Assembly: GCF_001311785.1 (NCBI RefSeq)
Contig: NZ_BBBX01000015.1
Coordinates: 1 to 64,000 of the forward strand
Direction: 5' to 3'
DNA length: 64,000 nucleotides
DNA from: Lacticaseibacillus saniviri JCM 17471 = DSM 24301
GTDB taxonomy: Bacteria > Bacillota > Bacilli > Lactobacillales > Lactobacillaceae
Translations under genes and position numbers: made by a program
Notes under the pieces: model-generated
What the model was told of the DNA's origin: nothing
What the model saw: the letters and a program-made list of their open reading frames with translations, nothing else
Databases searched by the model: none
In this document: piece after piece, positions 14,173 through 25,276 of the stretch
Numbering within the stretch: position 1 is the stretch's first letter
Layout: every line of letters starts with the position of its first letter

Positions 14173-15185
14173 TTATTCGGTGGCTGTAAAATATTGGCCA
14201 CCTGCTGATTTGTTGATACGATTCATATAAGCGGAACCCAACCCCGTTGTTTCGAAGCCTTCCGCTAGGACCATTTTGACATCAGGATGGTTATCGAAAT
14301 ACCGCAGACCGGCGAACAGATTATGCGCGGCGCTGGTCACATCCTGCCCCAACGAGAACTGTGGCATTGTTGCGGGCAAAGTTGCCAATACGTGATCGGT
14401 CGCGAGCACACCAAACACGTCATCCTGCTGTTCAGCCCATGCGATAGCCGCATCGAAGTCGGCCTCTGTCCGGACAATCACAACCTGTGCATTCGGCGCA
14501 TAGTGCTTATACTTCATGCCAGGCGCTTTTGGTGTCTCTTTGGCACCGACTTTGTGCACCTCGGTCGCCACCTCACCGATGACGGGATACAGCATTGCGG
14601 CATCAATGGCACCGGGGCGCAAAACTGCAGGCGGCGTCACCGTCATATCGATCACGGTTGATTCAACCCCAACCTTGGTCGGTCCATCATCCACCACCGC
14701 CGCAATTTTGCCGTCCAAATCGTGCAGGACATGGGTCGCGGTCGTCGGGCTCGGTTTGCCCGAGGTATTGGCGGAAGGACCAACCATGGGCACACCGGCG
14801 CGGCGAATCAGTTCCCGGGTGGTGTCATTGGCTGGTAGTCGAAATGCGGCCGTATTCAAGCCCCCAGTCACCTCTTTAGCCAAGGCATGGGGTTTGATCG
14901 GCAGAATAATCGTCAATGGCCCCGGCCAAAATTCAGTCATCAACCGGTGTGCATCAGCACTCACGTCGCATACGTCATCACCATCTCAGGGTCAGCAACG
15001 TGGACAATCAATGGATTATCAGATGGCCGCCCTTTGGCTTGATACACCTGCTTCACCGCGGCCACATTGGTCGCATCCGCACCCAAGCCATACACCGTTT
15101 CTGTTGGAAAAGCCACTAGTTGCCCATCTTTCAACAACTGTGCCGCTTCATCGAGTTCATCAGGAGTTAATCGTTTTGTTGCCAT
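14173..15185 (-). CDS. tsaC: L-threonylcarbamoyladenylate synthase (TsaC/Sua5), frameshifted
   Basis: Makes the intermediate for the t6A37 tRNA modification from threonine, bicarbonate and ATP. The YrdC domain shows [11 protein letters not shown] and [13 protein letters not shown] near the N-terminus; a C-terminal Sua5 domain (about residues 210-335) makes it the long form. A one- or two-base loss near 14963 breaks the frame between MVMTYAT and VSADAHRLM. Repaired length about 337 residues. Follows prmC by 29 bases. Confidence 0.92.
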
Positions 15186-15214
15186 GATTTGCCTTCTTTC
15201 TCAAGCATTCAATC

Positions 15215-16053
15215 TTAATCGAGCGTGATTTTGACCATTCGTGGCTGACCCGCCATATCGCGCCGAAATTCCACTAATGCTGCCGGTAACTGCAGTGCAA
15301 TCATCCGTGCCAGAGCAGGTTGCTGTTGATACCCGAATTCAAGGTAAACGTGCCCGCCCGGTTTAACATACGCCTGAACGGTTTCAAAGAGTCGGATAAA
15401 CAGTGCGAGCCCATGGTTCTCGGCATACAAGGCCAATTCGGGTTCAAACTGTTTGGTGCTCTCATCCATCACCGTCATTTCGGCCCGATCGATATAGGGC
15501 AAATTAGCGATGACAAAATCAACCGGCTCATCAGGTACTTGCGTCAGGAGATCGCTCTGGCGTAACGTTGGTGTCACCTCGAGCATGGCTGCATTGCGCT
15601 TTGCAACAGCTAAGGCCGCCGGTGAGACATCCACTAAAGTCATCTCAAATTGCGGCCGCTCTGCTAGTAGGGTGAGTCCAATCACGCCACTACCGGTACC
15701 GACATCGATGCCGCGCGCACTGGTGGGATAATCATCCAGCACCCATGCGACCAGTTCTTCAGTCTCAAATCGTGGAATCAGAACCGCTGGTGAAACGTCA
15801 AACCAGCGACCAAAAATGGCGCCTGGCCCACGATGTATTGCGCGGGTTCATGTTGAACGAGACGGTTCACATCGGCTTGAAATTGCGTTAATACCGCCGC
15901 ATCAATGGCATCGTTGCGGTGTAACTGTCGCTGCGTTGGCGTCCAATTTTGCCGCACCTCGAGCACATACGCGGCATCTTCAATGGGGATCTGATGCGGT
16001 GCCAACAACAAAGACGCCCAATCGAGCGCCTCCTGATAAGTATTAATCGCCAA
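15215..16053 (-). CDS. prmC: Release factor glutamine methyltransferase PrmC, frameshifted
   Basis: Methylates the Gln of the GGQ motif in the release factors. The SAM motif [11 protein letters not shown] is present. The substrate-binding NPPY motif reads NLPY here ([10 protein letters not shown]), an unusual second residue. The frame breaks in the T-run (minus strand) at 15812-15816, one base short; repair reads [25 protein letters not shown]. The start is TTG 16053, overlapping the prfA stop by 11 bases. About 280 residues. Confidence 0.9.
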
Positions 16054-17121
16054 TTTGTTCCAACTTCGCGGTTTGATCGTGCAGAATCAAAGCATCAATC
16101 ACGTCATCTAATTCACCGTTGATAATGCGATCGAGCTTGTTGAGTGTGAGCCCGATCCGGTGATCAGTCACCCGGTTTGTGGATAGTTATAAGTCCGAAT
16201 CCGTTCGGAACGATCCCCTGTCCCGATAGCGGTCTTCCGGTTTTCAGCATATTCTTCCGCATTTTGGCTCTCGTAGTAGTCATAAACACGGCTCTTCAAA
16301 ATTTGCATGGCCTTTTCACGGTTTTGTTGTTGTGACCGTTGATCTTGCATGGTGACAACAATCCCCGTTGGCAAGTGAGTCATCCGCACAGCAGAACTGG
16401 TCTTATTGATATGTTGCCCACCAGCACCACTAGAGCGGTAGACATCGGTCCGAATATCTTTGGCTTCGAGTTCGATATCCACTTCATCGTATTCTGGCAT
16501 GACCACAACGGTGGCCGTACTGGTGTGAACCCGGCCTTGGCTTTCCGTTGATGGAATCCGTTGCACCCGATGCGCGCCATTTTCATACTTCAGCTTGGAG
16601 TAAACATTCTCCCCCGTAATCATGACAGCGACTTCTTTGTAGCCCCCGACTTCAGTTGGTGTTTCATCGACAATCTCGGTGGTCCAACCTTGGCGTTCAG
16701 CATAACGCATGTACATATTCAATAAGTCACCGGCAAAGAGACTCGCTTCATCCCCACCAGCGGCACCGCGGATTTCCATGATGATATTCTTATCATCGTT
16801 AGGGTCCTTAGGTAACATCAAAATCTTGATTTTGCTTTCAAGCTCGTCTTTTTCACTCTTCAAGCTTTCGAGATCTTCCTTGGCCAATGCTTCCATTTCT
16901 GGATCGTGGCTGTCGCGCAACACTTCGTCACTCTCTTCAATGTCAGCGAGCACTTGCTTGTAACGGCGATAAGCGGTCACAACGTCACGCAAGCTACCCT
17001 CTTCTTTGGTGAGTTCGAGGTAACGCTTGGTATCATTAATGACGTCAGGATCTGACATCAATTCTTGTAATTCATCATAGCGGTCCAACACGCTATCCAG
17101 TTGGGCAAAAATCTTATCCAT
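16043..17121 (-). CDS. prfA: Peptide chain release factor 1, frameshifted near the end
   Basis: RF1 reads UAA and UAG. The GGQ motif sits in [17 protein letters not shown]; the N-terminal coiled coil and the domain with MTHLPTG follow the family. One A is missing at 16176-16178, so the uninterrupted frame stops early; repair reads [20 protein letters not shown] and ends LEQIGD at 16043. About 359 residues, full length. Its start overlaps the tdk stop by eight bases. Confidence 0.95.
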
Positions 17122-17704
17122 TTGAAACCTCCTGTTTGTCTAATGGGGGATGGCTGTAGTGGTTGCGGCATACTGGGTAATAAGATTCATTACCACCGAT
17201 TTGAATTTGGCTACCTGTATAAACTGGCTTACCATTGTTCACACGCAAGTTCATGATCGCCTTTTTGGCACAGAACCAGCAGATGGTTTTCATTTCTTCT
17301 ATCTTATCGGCATAGAGTAACAAGTACTTTGAACCTTCAAAGAGTTCATTCCGAAAATCGTTTTTGAGACCGAATGCCATCACTGGAATCTTCAGCTCAT
17401 CCACAACGCGTGCCGCTTCTAAAATATGGTGTTTCTCTAAGAATTGCGCTTCATCGATTAAGATACAAGCCAAATCATGTTCGTTTTCAACCAGCGAATA
17501 AATATCTGTCTCTGCGTGTACTGGAATCGCAGGCCGTTCCAACCCGATGCGACTCGCAATGATGCCAACGCCTGAGCGATCATCCACCGCACTGGTCAAA
17601 ATCAGCACCCGCTTGTTTTGTTCCTCATAATTATGCGCGACCTTGAGAATTTCAATTGTCTTCCCACTATTCATCGCACCGTAACGAAAGAAGAGCTGCG
17701 CCAT
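17114..17704 (-). CDS. tdk: Thymidine kinase
   Basis: A complete 196-residue type II thymidine kinase. P-loop YGAMNSGKT near the N-terminus, Walker [11 protein letters not shown], and C-terminal zinc-ligand pairs CWFC and CRNH. The start at ATG 17704 follows GGGAGG; an upstream in-frame ATG is within the RBS. First gene of the tdk-prfA-prmC-tsaC unit. Confidence 0.95.
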   Translation of the reverse strand: MAQLFFRYGAMNSGKTIEILKVAHNYEEQNKRVLILTSAVDDRSGVGIIASRIGLERPAIPVHAETDIYSLVENEHDLACILIDEAQFLEKHHILEAARVVDELKIPVMAFGLKNDFRNELFEGSKYLLLYADKIEEMKTICWFCAKKAIMNLRVNNGKPVYTGSQIQIGGNESYYPVCRNHYSHPPLDKQEVSNG

Positions 17705-17830
17705 CAAATCGCCTCCCAAATAAAATCACTGCTCCCAGTATACAAAAATTCTCGACTAAAAACAGCTTTTCACGGCTTGTTTCACAACCAGTTTGCGGCG
17801 AATCCGTTCATCCACGCAAAAAAAAAAATG

Positions 17831-17839
17831 TGCTATGAT
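17831..17839 (+). promoter_or_regulatory. Extended -10 promoter of murT
   Basis: TGCTATGAT is an extended -10 box. The ATG at 17835 falls inside it, which argues against that ATG as the murT start. Confidence 0.55.
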
Positions 17840-17867
17840 AAAGCCATTAAACTTGAGAGGAAGAACG

Positions 17868-19228
17868 ATTACGGCAAACTCAAATTCTGCAAAGGCCTCC
17901 ACCGCGGCATTCGCTGGGCGCGGTGCATACTGGTTCTTACACACATTCTTGAAGGGCGGGTCCTCCCTCCCCGGTAAAATTGCGAGTCGCATTGATCCCG
18001 ATGTCCTGGCGCATCTCGGACGTGATTATGACGTGATCGTGGTCACTGGGACCAACGGGAAGACACTCACCACCAACCTGATTGTCAAAGTATTGAAGCA
18101 AAATACAATGAAATCTTGACCAATCCAACGGGCTCAAACATGATGCAAGGTATCATCACCGCCTTCTTGGCCCAACCAAAGTCTGGTAAGGGGCGTGGCA
18201 TTGCGGTGCTTGAAGTTGACGAGGCAAACGTTGCCCCTGTCGCCAAGTACTTGCATCCTAAGGCGTTTGTGCTGACCAATATCTTCCGTGACCAAATGGA
18301 TCGCTACGGTGAATTTTATACCACCTACCAAAAGATTCTGGATGGCATCAATCTCGCCCCGGATGCTCTGGTCATCGCTAATGGTGACGCACCCATCTTT
18401 TCTTCGCGTGAATTCAAAAATCCGGTGCGCTACTTCGGATTTGAGAGCCACAGTACAGAAGATCTGATGGCGCCACCTAACACGGACGGTGTCTTGTGCC
18501 CGGTATGTAGCCATATCCTGCACTATCATGATATTACTTATAGTAACTTGGGGGATTTTTTCTGCCCTAACTGCGGCTTCAAGCGGCCTGAATTGACCAA
18601 TCAAGTCACTCAGGTCAATGAATTGACCCCAACGCATTCCACATTTGCCATCGATCAGCATCCTTACACGATTCAAATCGGTGGAATGTACAACATCTAT
18701 AATGCACTGGCTGCCTACGCTGTTGGTGAAGCCTTTGAAGTCTCACCCGACGAGGTTGCCAAGGCCTTCGCTTACGACGAAAAAGTCTTTGGTCGCCAAG
18801 AAGTCGTCCATGTGGGGGATAAGGCCGTCACCTTGGTGTTGGTCAAGAACCCAGTCGGTCTAAACGAGGTTCTCGACATGATTTCGCATCAAGACAAGCC
18901 ATTTGCGTTGGCCACCCTGCTCAATGCGAATTACGCGGACGGGATCGATACCAGTTGGATCTGGGACGGTAACTTTGAAGAATTCGTCGCAGGCAACCAC
19001 GCCACGAGCTATCTGGCAGGCGGTGAACGGTATCAAGATATCGCTTATCGATTCAAGGTCGCTGGCGTTCCTGAAGATGAATTACAGATCATCCCCGATC
19101 TGGGCGATGTGATCAAGGCCATTCCAGAATTCAAAGAAGACCAAGTCTACTTGTTGGCCACTTACACCGCTATCTTGCAACTACGCAAGAAGTTAGCGGA
19201 TGAGGGCTACATCAAGGCGGGATTCTAA
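17868..19228 (+). CDS. murT: Lipid II isoglutaminyl synthase catalytic subunit MurT, frameshifted
   Basis: Mur-ligase-like subunit that activates the D-Glu of lipid II for amidation; its glutaminase partner is GatD. P-loop [13 protein letters not shown], a Zn-ribbon with CPVC and CPNC about 20 residues apart, and the DUF1727 C-terminal domain are all seen. One A is missing at 18100-18103; repair reads [17 protein letters not shown]. The start is uncertain: AGAGGAAG precedes ATT at 17868 (or a miscalled ATG). No gatD follows; a terminator comes directly after. Confidence 0.88.
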
Positions 19229-19236
19229 TCAGATAT

Positions 19237-19275
19237 AAAAAGCTGCATCGACATTGAAGTCGACGCAGCTTTTTT
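19237..19275. terminator. Bidirectional terminator between murT and manA
   Basis: AAAAAGCTGC...TCGAC pairs with GTCGA...GCAGCTTTTTT; it serves both convergent genes. Confidence 0.9.
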
Positions 19276-19278
19276 AGT

Positions 19279-20259
19279 TTATTCTTCTTTACCCGGTGTG
19301 GAAGTGATGATTTCCATTTCACCGGTAAAGGTCCACGACTTAATCTGATTAGGAATCAGGAAGTGTGTCCCCTTCTCAATCACGTAAGCTTCACCATCCG
19401 CGATAAACTGGCCCTTCCCATCGAGAACAGAAACCAGTGTATATGGCGCGTTGGCCTCTTGACTCAAGCTGCCATGCAATTCAATGCGATTAACCGCAAA
19501 ATACGGCGAAATTGGTGGTTTCACATAACTGGTAATTGTGGCATCCGCTACCGTTTCGGTTGTGACATCAAGCTTTGGATCGTGATGTGGCACAGTCGTC
19601 ACATCGATACTCTGCTTGATATGTAATTCACGCTTATGGCCCTGATCATCAGTGCGATCATAATCGTACAAGCGATAGGTCGTATCTGAGCTCTGTTGCG
19701 TTTCAAGAACCATAATTCCCTTGTTCAGTGCGTGAATGGTCCCGCTAGGCACATAGAAGAAATCGCCAGCCTTCACCGGCACTTTGCGCAACAGTTCGTT
19801 CCATTCACCCTTTTCAATCATGTCAGCTAATTCTTCACGGGTTTTGGCATGGTGTCCATAGATCAGATAAGAATCTGGATCAGCCGAAATGACATACCAG
19901 CATTCTGTTTTGCCCAATTCACCGGGTTGCTCATGTGCTGCCGCATAGGCATCATCAGGGTGCACCTGAACAGATAAGCTATCGTTTGCATCCAGGATTT
20001 TGGTCAACAGTGGGAAGACTTTCCCCGTCTGGTGGCCAAAATAATCCTGATGATCCTGCCAAGCCTCAGCCAGTGTGATACCGGCTAATGGCCCATTCTT
20101 GATCGTGTTAGGGCCATGAGGATGAGCTGAAATCGCCCACAACTCGCCAATCTTGCCGTCTGGAATGTGATAACCAAACTCAGTGGCCAACTTACGGCCA
20201 CCCCAAATCTTAGGTTGAAATACAGGGGTCAAAAATAATGGTTCTGTCAATTGATTCAC
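19279..20259 (-). CDS. manA: Mannose-6-phosphate isomerase, class I
   Basis: A complete 326-residue zinc cupin enzyme that interconverts mannose-6-P and fructose-6-P. Metal ligands are in SVQVHPDDAYAA and in the later FYVPSGTIHALNKG. The N-terminus has PKIWGGRKL. ATG 20259 with an AAAGGAG-type RBS. Appears to be a single-gene unit. Confidence 0.94.
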   Translation of the reverse strand: MNQLTEPLFLTPVFQPKIWGGRKLATEFGYHIPDGKIGELWAISAHPHGPNTIKNGPLAGITLAEAWQDHQDYFGHQTGKVFPLLTKILDANDSLSVQVHPDDAYAAAHEQPGELGKTECWYVISADPDSYLIYGHHAKTREELADMIEKGEWNELLRKVPVKAGDFFYVPSGTIHALNKGIMVLETQQSSDTTYRLYDYDRTDDQGHKRELHIKQSIDVTTVPHHDPKLDVTTETVADATITSYVKPPISPYFAVNRIELHGSLSQEANAPYTLVSVLDGKGQFIADGEAYVIEKGTHFLIPNQIKSWTFTGEMEIITSTPGKEE

Positions 20260-20295
20260 GCTCCTTTACCGCTTACATTCTATCATAATGCGGTT

Positions 20296-21278
20296 TCATT
20301 CGCCGATAAATTTTGCAATTAACGCATCCCGCCATGGCAGAAAGTCCGGATTCACCGTTGGATGCACGCGATTGGTCAGAACGATCAAGGCTTCTTGTAG
20401 TTGTGGTGATAACAACATGAATGTTCCCGTGTAACCTGTGTGATAGAGCCACAAGCCCCCACGGCCGGTGCGCAGATCCCACCCCAGCGAGCGACCGAGT
20501 TGATTTTGGTATAGTCATGCATCAATTCTTCTGGCCAAGGCGTATGAAACGCTGATGTTGTGCGTTGACCCAGCATCACCTGGGCGAATGTGATCAAATC
20601 ATCGAGGCTCGCAAATAACCCCGCGGCGCCACTGTGTTCACCCAAAGTGGCACTCTTTGGATCGTGCACCAGTCCAGCACGCAAACCCAGGCGCTCAGAA
20701 TAGGTTGTGGGTACACTGTTGGCCGCATCCGGGGCAAACGTCGCCTGTGCCAGATGCATGGGGTGTAAAACGCGTTGGGTGATCAAATCCTGAACCGGTG
20801 CCTGATACATGGCTTCAAGTGCCCAGCCCACCAGCAACAAATTAACATCGTGATAAGCGACTTTTGATCCACTTCAACCGTGGTGGTCAATTGCGTTAAC
20901 AGTGCCTGCTTGAGCGCTGGCGCCGCTAACTCATCGCGATGTGGAATATAACCAGCCAAGCCTGAAGTGTGCGTCAGCGCCTGTCTAAAGGTCGTGGGCT
21001 GCGTAAACGCCGGTAACCACGTTGCAATCGAGGTATCAAGCGCCACTTTACCTGCCGCCAACGCCTGTAAGAAAAAGTGGTGTCGTCCCCACGACTTTGG
21101 TTAATGAGGCCAAATCGTACAGCATGCCTGCGTGGAGCGGTTTTGGTGTTGGTTGCCATTGAGATCCGCCGTACACCTGCACGGTTTGACGCTTGCCTTT
21201 GAGATGTGCCCATGAGACACCGGGTACCAAGCGATCATCGACCGCCGCCATCATTGTTGTTTGCAGTGTCATCGTCAT
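20296..21278 (-). CDS. Serine hydrolase (class C beta-lactamase / esterase fold), three frame breaks
   Basis: Beta-lactamase-like serine hydrolase. Catalytic SLTK in YDLASLTKVVG, a Tyr in AYHDVNLLLVG (YxN-type position), and a C-terminal HTG in YHTGYTGTF. No signal peptide, so it is probably an intracellular or peptidase/esterase-type member rather than a resistance enzyme. Frame breaks: an extra T near 21072, a missing A near 20865 and a missing C near 20505. Repaired length about 327 residues, ending FIGE at 20296. Confidence 0.82.
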
Positions 21279-21333
21279 TCTTGCTTCCCTTCAATCGATT
21301 AAGTTCATTACACCACACAATGCCGGCGGACAC

Positions 21334-21520
21334 AAAACAGGAGGTATGACAAAACTACGTTTTGTCATACCTCCTGTTTCAATTTTCGAACAAAATAGAT
21401 TAATCGTGTTCCAAAAGACTGAGAATTCCGGTTAACTAGGATTGATTCAAAGCCTAAGTTCAGGCTTTAGCATCAATCCCTGTTAATCCTCATTCTCAAA
21501 GCGTCTTTTGTCACAACTTC
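21334..21520 (-). repeat. Foldback repeat element, copy 1
   Basis: A 187-bp intergenic element between the serine hydrolase and the VOC gene. It matches 42524-42711 in the opposite orientation at a little over 90 percent by eye. It contains a long imperfect foldback (AAAGCCT / AGGCTTT at the tip, then GGATTGAT / ATCAATCC, GGTTAAC-type arms and GAGAAT / ATTCTC) and a second perfect hairpin at one end (GGAGGTATGACAAAAC / GTTTTGTCATACCTCC). The end hairpin followed by TTTT can act as a terminator. Confidence 0.85.
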
Positions 21521-21528
21521 TTCCATAA

Positions 21529-22391
21529 TTACGCCACCGTGAACCACAAAGTGAGTTGGTTAGGACCTGCAATCATCAAATAATGATGTGCTTCATCATA
21601 CTGATAATCACTGATGCCCTGCTCATTCAGGTTAGCGATGATGGCATCTAAGCCACCAGCGGAAGGCACAACAAAGTTCACATAGTCTAAGCCTAAGCTG
21701 GTTGGGGTTGCCACGGGCAGTTTGGCATCAACGCGCAAGGTAATGCCGATGTGGTGATGATAGTCACCTGCTGCTAAGAAGATTTGGTCCTTAGCCGCTG
21801 CAGGTTTGATTTGGAAGCCCAAACCACTGACCAGATATTGTTCTGTTGCAGCCAAATCACGAATACGGAATTGCACATGGCCGACACTGCTACCGGATGG
21901 CACACCGCTGTAGTCCTTATCGACATGCCGTTCGAGCTCTTCTGCTTTGATTGTCTTCGTATCTTCATCTTGCCAGTTATAGCTGTCGGCTTCATGGAAC
22001 TGCTCAATCGCTTCATCGATAATGAATTCAATCCCATTACCTTCGGGATCGACGACTTCAAAGCCCTTACTATAGCCATTCTTAAAGCGATTAACGACAG
22101 TGGCCACTTGGTTGATATGCTTGTGAGCCGCACCGAGCGCACCGGGGTTTGGTAACACAATGGCAAAGTGATCGAGCCCTGTTGCCTGTGTGGTATCACC
22201 CTTTGCGATTTGCCGCAAAATCACTAAGACCTGTTGATTGGTCCGGGTTCCCAAGAAATCTGATCGCTTTCACGCTTTAATACGGCAAGCTGTGCCACTT
22301 CCTGATACCATGTAGCCATTTTTTCAAGGTCGGCCACCCGCATTGCGACGAAACCGATCCGTGTTTCTGGAGCTAATTCAATTGTTGACAC
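21529..22391 (-). CDS. VOC-family dioxygenase / glyoxalase-like protein, frameshifted
   Basis: Two tandem vicinal-oxygen-chelate domains (TRIGFVAMRVADLEKMATWYQ at the start and GHVQFRIRDLAATEQYLV in the middle), as in catechol-2,3-dioxygenase-like CatE proteins. Metal ligands are likely the His in GLDHFAIV, GHVQF and HHIGITL and a late Glu or Asp. One T is missing near 22256 (SDQI-FLGTRTNQQ). Start: GTG 22391 is nine bases after AAGGGA; ATG 22400 directly abuts it. Substrate unknown. About 287 residues. Confidence 0.78.
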
Positions 22392-22505
22392 GACAATCAT
22401 TCCCTTCAGGTTCTTCTAGTTTCACTCTATCATTTTTTCGCGAATATGCCACTTTTCTTGCTTGCCAGAACCCAAAAGATTGTTTAGGATTTAACAAGAG
22501 GTGAC

Positions 22506-23265
22506 ATGATGAAAATTTTGGGACTTTTGGCGGACAATCGACCGATGGGCAAACCTATCAACTGATGGCCACCATGTTAGGTGCAGTGAAGGCACCCAAC
22601 ACAACAGAGATTATCAATCTCAATGACTACCAGCTCCAACCTGATCGCTACCAACATCCTAACGCCGTCTTGGACCAACTCGAGGCCAAACTCGATGAGG
22701 CCGATGTCTGGGTGCTGGCGAGTCCAACTTATTTGGCACCATCAGCGGTCAACTCAAACAATTTCTGGACTGCATGCGGCCACGTTTGGTGCGCATGACC
22801 AAAAAAGGTGACTCTCTACCCGGCAAGTACAAGGATAAGCACTATATCAGTATCTCGAGCTGTTTTGCCAGTGCGTGGGACAATACGTTCACCCACCAAA
22901 CTGATCAGACCTTCCGCACCATCGATAAGGCGATGACCACTGCCGGCTTACACAAAATCACTGAATTGGTGTTGCCTAATACTTGGCGCGAACATACTTT
23001 ACCCGATGCCAAGCGTCACGCTGCCATCACAATCGGTGAAAAACTGGGTCAAAAGTCACGAAAGGACGATGAAACTTTGAAACGCTACCTGCTCTTATTC
23101 GGTATGATTGCTCTGATGTCACTCGTCACCATGGGCATTCAACAACTCATTCCTGTTTTAACCACATCCTTCTTGTGGCGCTACATCAGCTTTGTGCTCG
23201 TCTTCTTTGTACTGCTCGCGAGCCTGTTGCACTATGCGACCTTTATGCGCCACAAACGGCGTTAA
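22506..23265 (+). CDS. NAD(P)H-dependent FMN reductase-like flavodoxin with membrane anchor, two frame breaks
   Basis: Flavodoxin-like oxidoreductase: N-terminal MMKILGLFGGQS-type beta strand and loop, and ASPTYFGTISGQLKQFLDCM, the FMN-binding region. It ends with two hydrophobic helices (about residues 200-218 and 225-245) and a basic tail HKRR, unusual for this family. One T is missing at about 22527 and one at about 22733. The RBS AAGAGGTG supports ATG 22506. About 253 residues. It lies divergent from the VOC gene. Confidence 0.78.
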
Positions 23266-23286
23266 ACAGTTGAGTTATGGCCATAC

Positions 23287-23333
23287 AAAAAGCGCTGTGC
23301 GAACCCGATTTTGGGGTTGCACAGCGCTTTTTT
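23287..23333. terminator. Bidirectional terminator
   Basis: AAAAAGCGCTGTGC / GCACAGCGCTTTTTT with inner AACCC/GGGTT pairing, between the FMN reductase and the ABC exporter. Confidence 0.9.
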
Positions 23334-23399
23334 GAAACGTGCTCCAATCCCAACAATCAAGGCTTGTCGCACTCTTTACTTAAATGCTTTTGTCACACG

Positions 23400-25276
23400 C
23401 TATATTTTCACATTACCACTGAACTGACTGTTATACAGATCGGCGTAGAAACCATTCTTTGCCATCAAGGCATCATGTGTCCCTGTTTCAACAATGCCAC
23501 CGTGATTCATCACGATGATATTGTCAGCATCACGGATAGTTGACAGCCGGTGCGCAACAACGAAGCTGGTCCGATCCTTCAGCAACCGTTCCATCGCATG
23601 TTGAATGTGAACTTCAGTCCGCGTATCAACAGAACTCGTCGCTTCATCCAGAATCAAGATTTCTGGGTTAGCCACGAAGGCACGCGCGATGGTCAATAAT
23701 TGCCGTTGCCCTTGTGAAATATTGGAAGCTTCTTCGTTCAGCACGGTATTATAACCCTTAGGCAACTGGCGAACAAAGTTATCCACGTGAGCTGCCTGTG
23801 ATGCAGCCATGATTTCATCATCGGTCGCATCTTCATTCCCGTACTTCAAGTTATCCCAGATTGTCCCAGTGAACAACCAGGTTTCCTGAAGCACCATGGC
23901 GAAGTGCTTACGCAAATCTTCACGCTTCATATCACGGGTATCAACACCATCCATGCGGATTGAACCACCCTTAATATCATAGAAACGTTCCAGTAAATTG
24001 ATGATGGTGGTCTTACCAGCACCGGTAGGCCCAACAATCGCAACCATTTCACCCTGGTTCACATTGAGGTTGAAGTCGGTCATCAACAAGTCGTCGGTAT
24101 ACCCGAATTGGACGTGATCCAATGCGAGCTTTGGTGGATTGTCGGTCACGACAGCCACACCAGACTTCGTATCTTGCATGTCAGCTTCATCCAACACTTC
24201 AAAGACACGTTCTGCAGAAGCAATCGTGGATTGAATGGTGTTAGCCAAGTTAGCCAATTGTGAAATTGGTTGACTGAACTGTTGCATGTATTGCAAGAAG
24301 GCTTGGATATCCCCTAATGTCACAGAACCGTTTGAGACCTGAATCCCACCGATGATGGCAACAAACACATAGCCGATGTTATTCATGAAGGTCATCAATG
24401 GCATGATAATCCCTGAAACGAATTGCGCTTTCCAAGCGGAATCGTAGAAGGCCTTATTTTGCACTTCAAATTCTTTCACCATGTCATCTTCACGGTTGAA
24501 ACTCTTGACGATGACTTGACCGCCATAAGTTTCTTCAACTTGGTTGTTCAATAACCCAAGCGCCTTTGTTGGCCGGCGAAGAACTTCTGTGATTGCGGTG
24601 CCACAACGCCGACAACAACTAAGCTCAGGGGAATGGTAACCAGCGCAATCAAGGACAGTTGCCAACTGATGGTGAACATCATCCACAGTGTCCCGATGAA
24701 CATCACGGCACTGGTAACCATCTGCGTCAAACTCTGTTGCAAGGTGGATGCAATGTTATCCATATCGTTAATCGCACGTGACATGATATCCCCATTACTG
24801 TGAGTATCGTAGTAGGTCACGGGGACGGTTTCCATCTTCATCTTCAGCGCTTTACGCAGATCATACACGGTTCGTTGTGAAATCCGAGTCATGATGAACT
24901 GTTGCAAGAAGCTGAAGACAGCACTGACGATATACATCAGCATGACGATCAAAATAATATGTTGAATCTTGTCAAAATCAATCGGATAGTTGCTGACTTG
25001 GATGCCCGCTTTTTGTTGCGCGGTCCCCTTCATCACACCCTTAAAGATTTCGGTTGTTGCTTGCCCCAGAATCTTAGGGGTTTGAATTTGGAATAGTTGA
25101 GAACCAATTGCCAAAATCAAAACAACGATAATTCCCACGAGCCGTGACCGCATGTAACCAAACAAGCGGCGTGTAGTGCCCCAGAAATTCTTAGGTTTTT
25201 GAACCACGCCCATTTGACGACCTGGACCGCCCTGTGGACGAGGTGCACTTGAAGTGCTTGTTTCTTCTTTAGCCAT
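23400..25276 (-). CDS. Heterodimeric ABC exporter, catalytically canonical subunit, frameshifted
   Basis: Type IV ABC exporter half-transporter (LmrCD/BmrCD-like): six membrane helices, then an NBD with Walker A GPTGAGKTT, signature ISQGQRQ and Walker B ILILDEATSSVD with catalytic Glu. One base is missing near 24565 (AGQQRRLG-LLNNQVEETYG). About 626 residues. The N-terminal extension is Gly/Pro-rich (APRPQGGPGRQMG). Its start codon overlaps the stop of the partner at 25276, so the two are co-translated; the TetR gene upstream is in the same unit. Confidence 0.92.

Noticed and set aside
20296-21278. Resistance beta-lactamase
   Set aside because: SLTK and HTG motifs are present, but there is no signal peptide and the family is mostly esterases or peptidases; resistance cannot be inferred.
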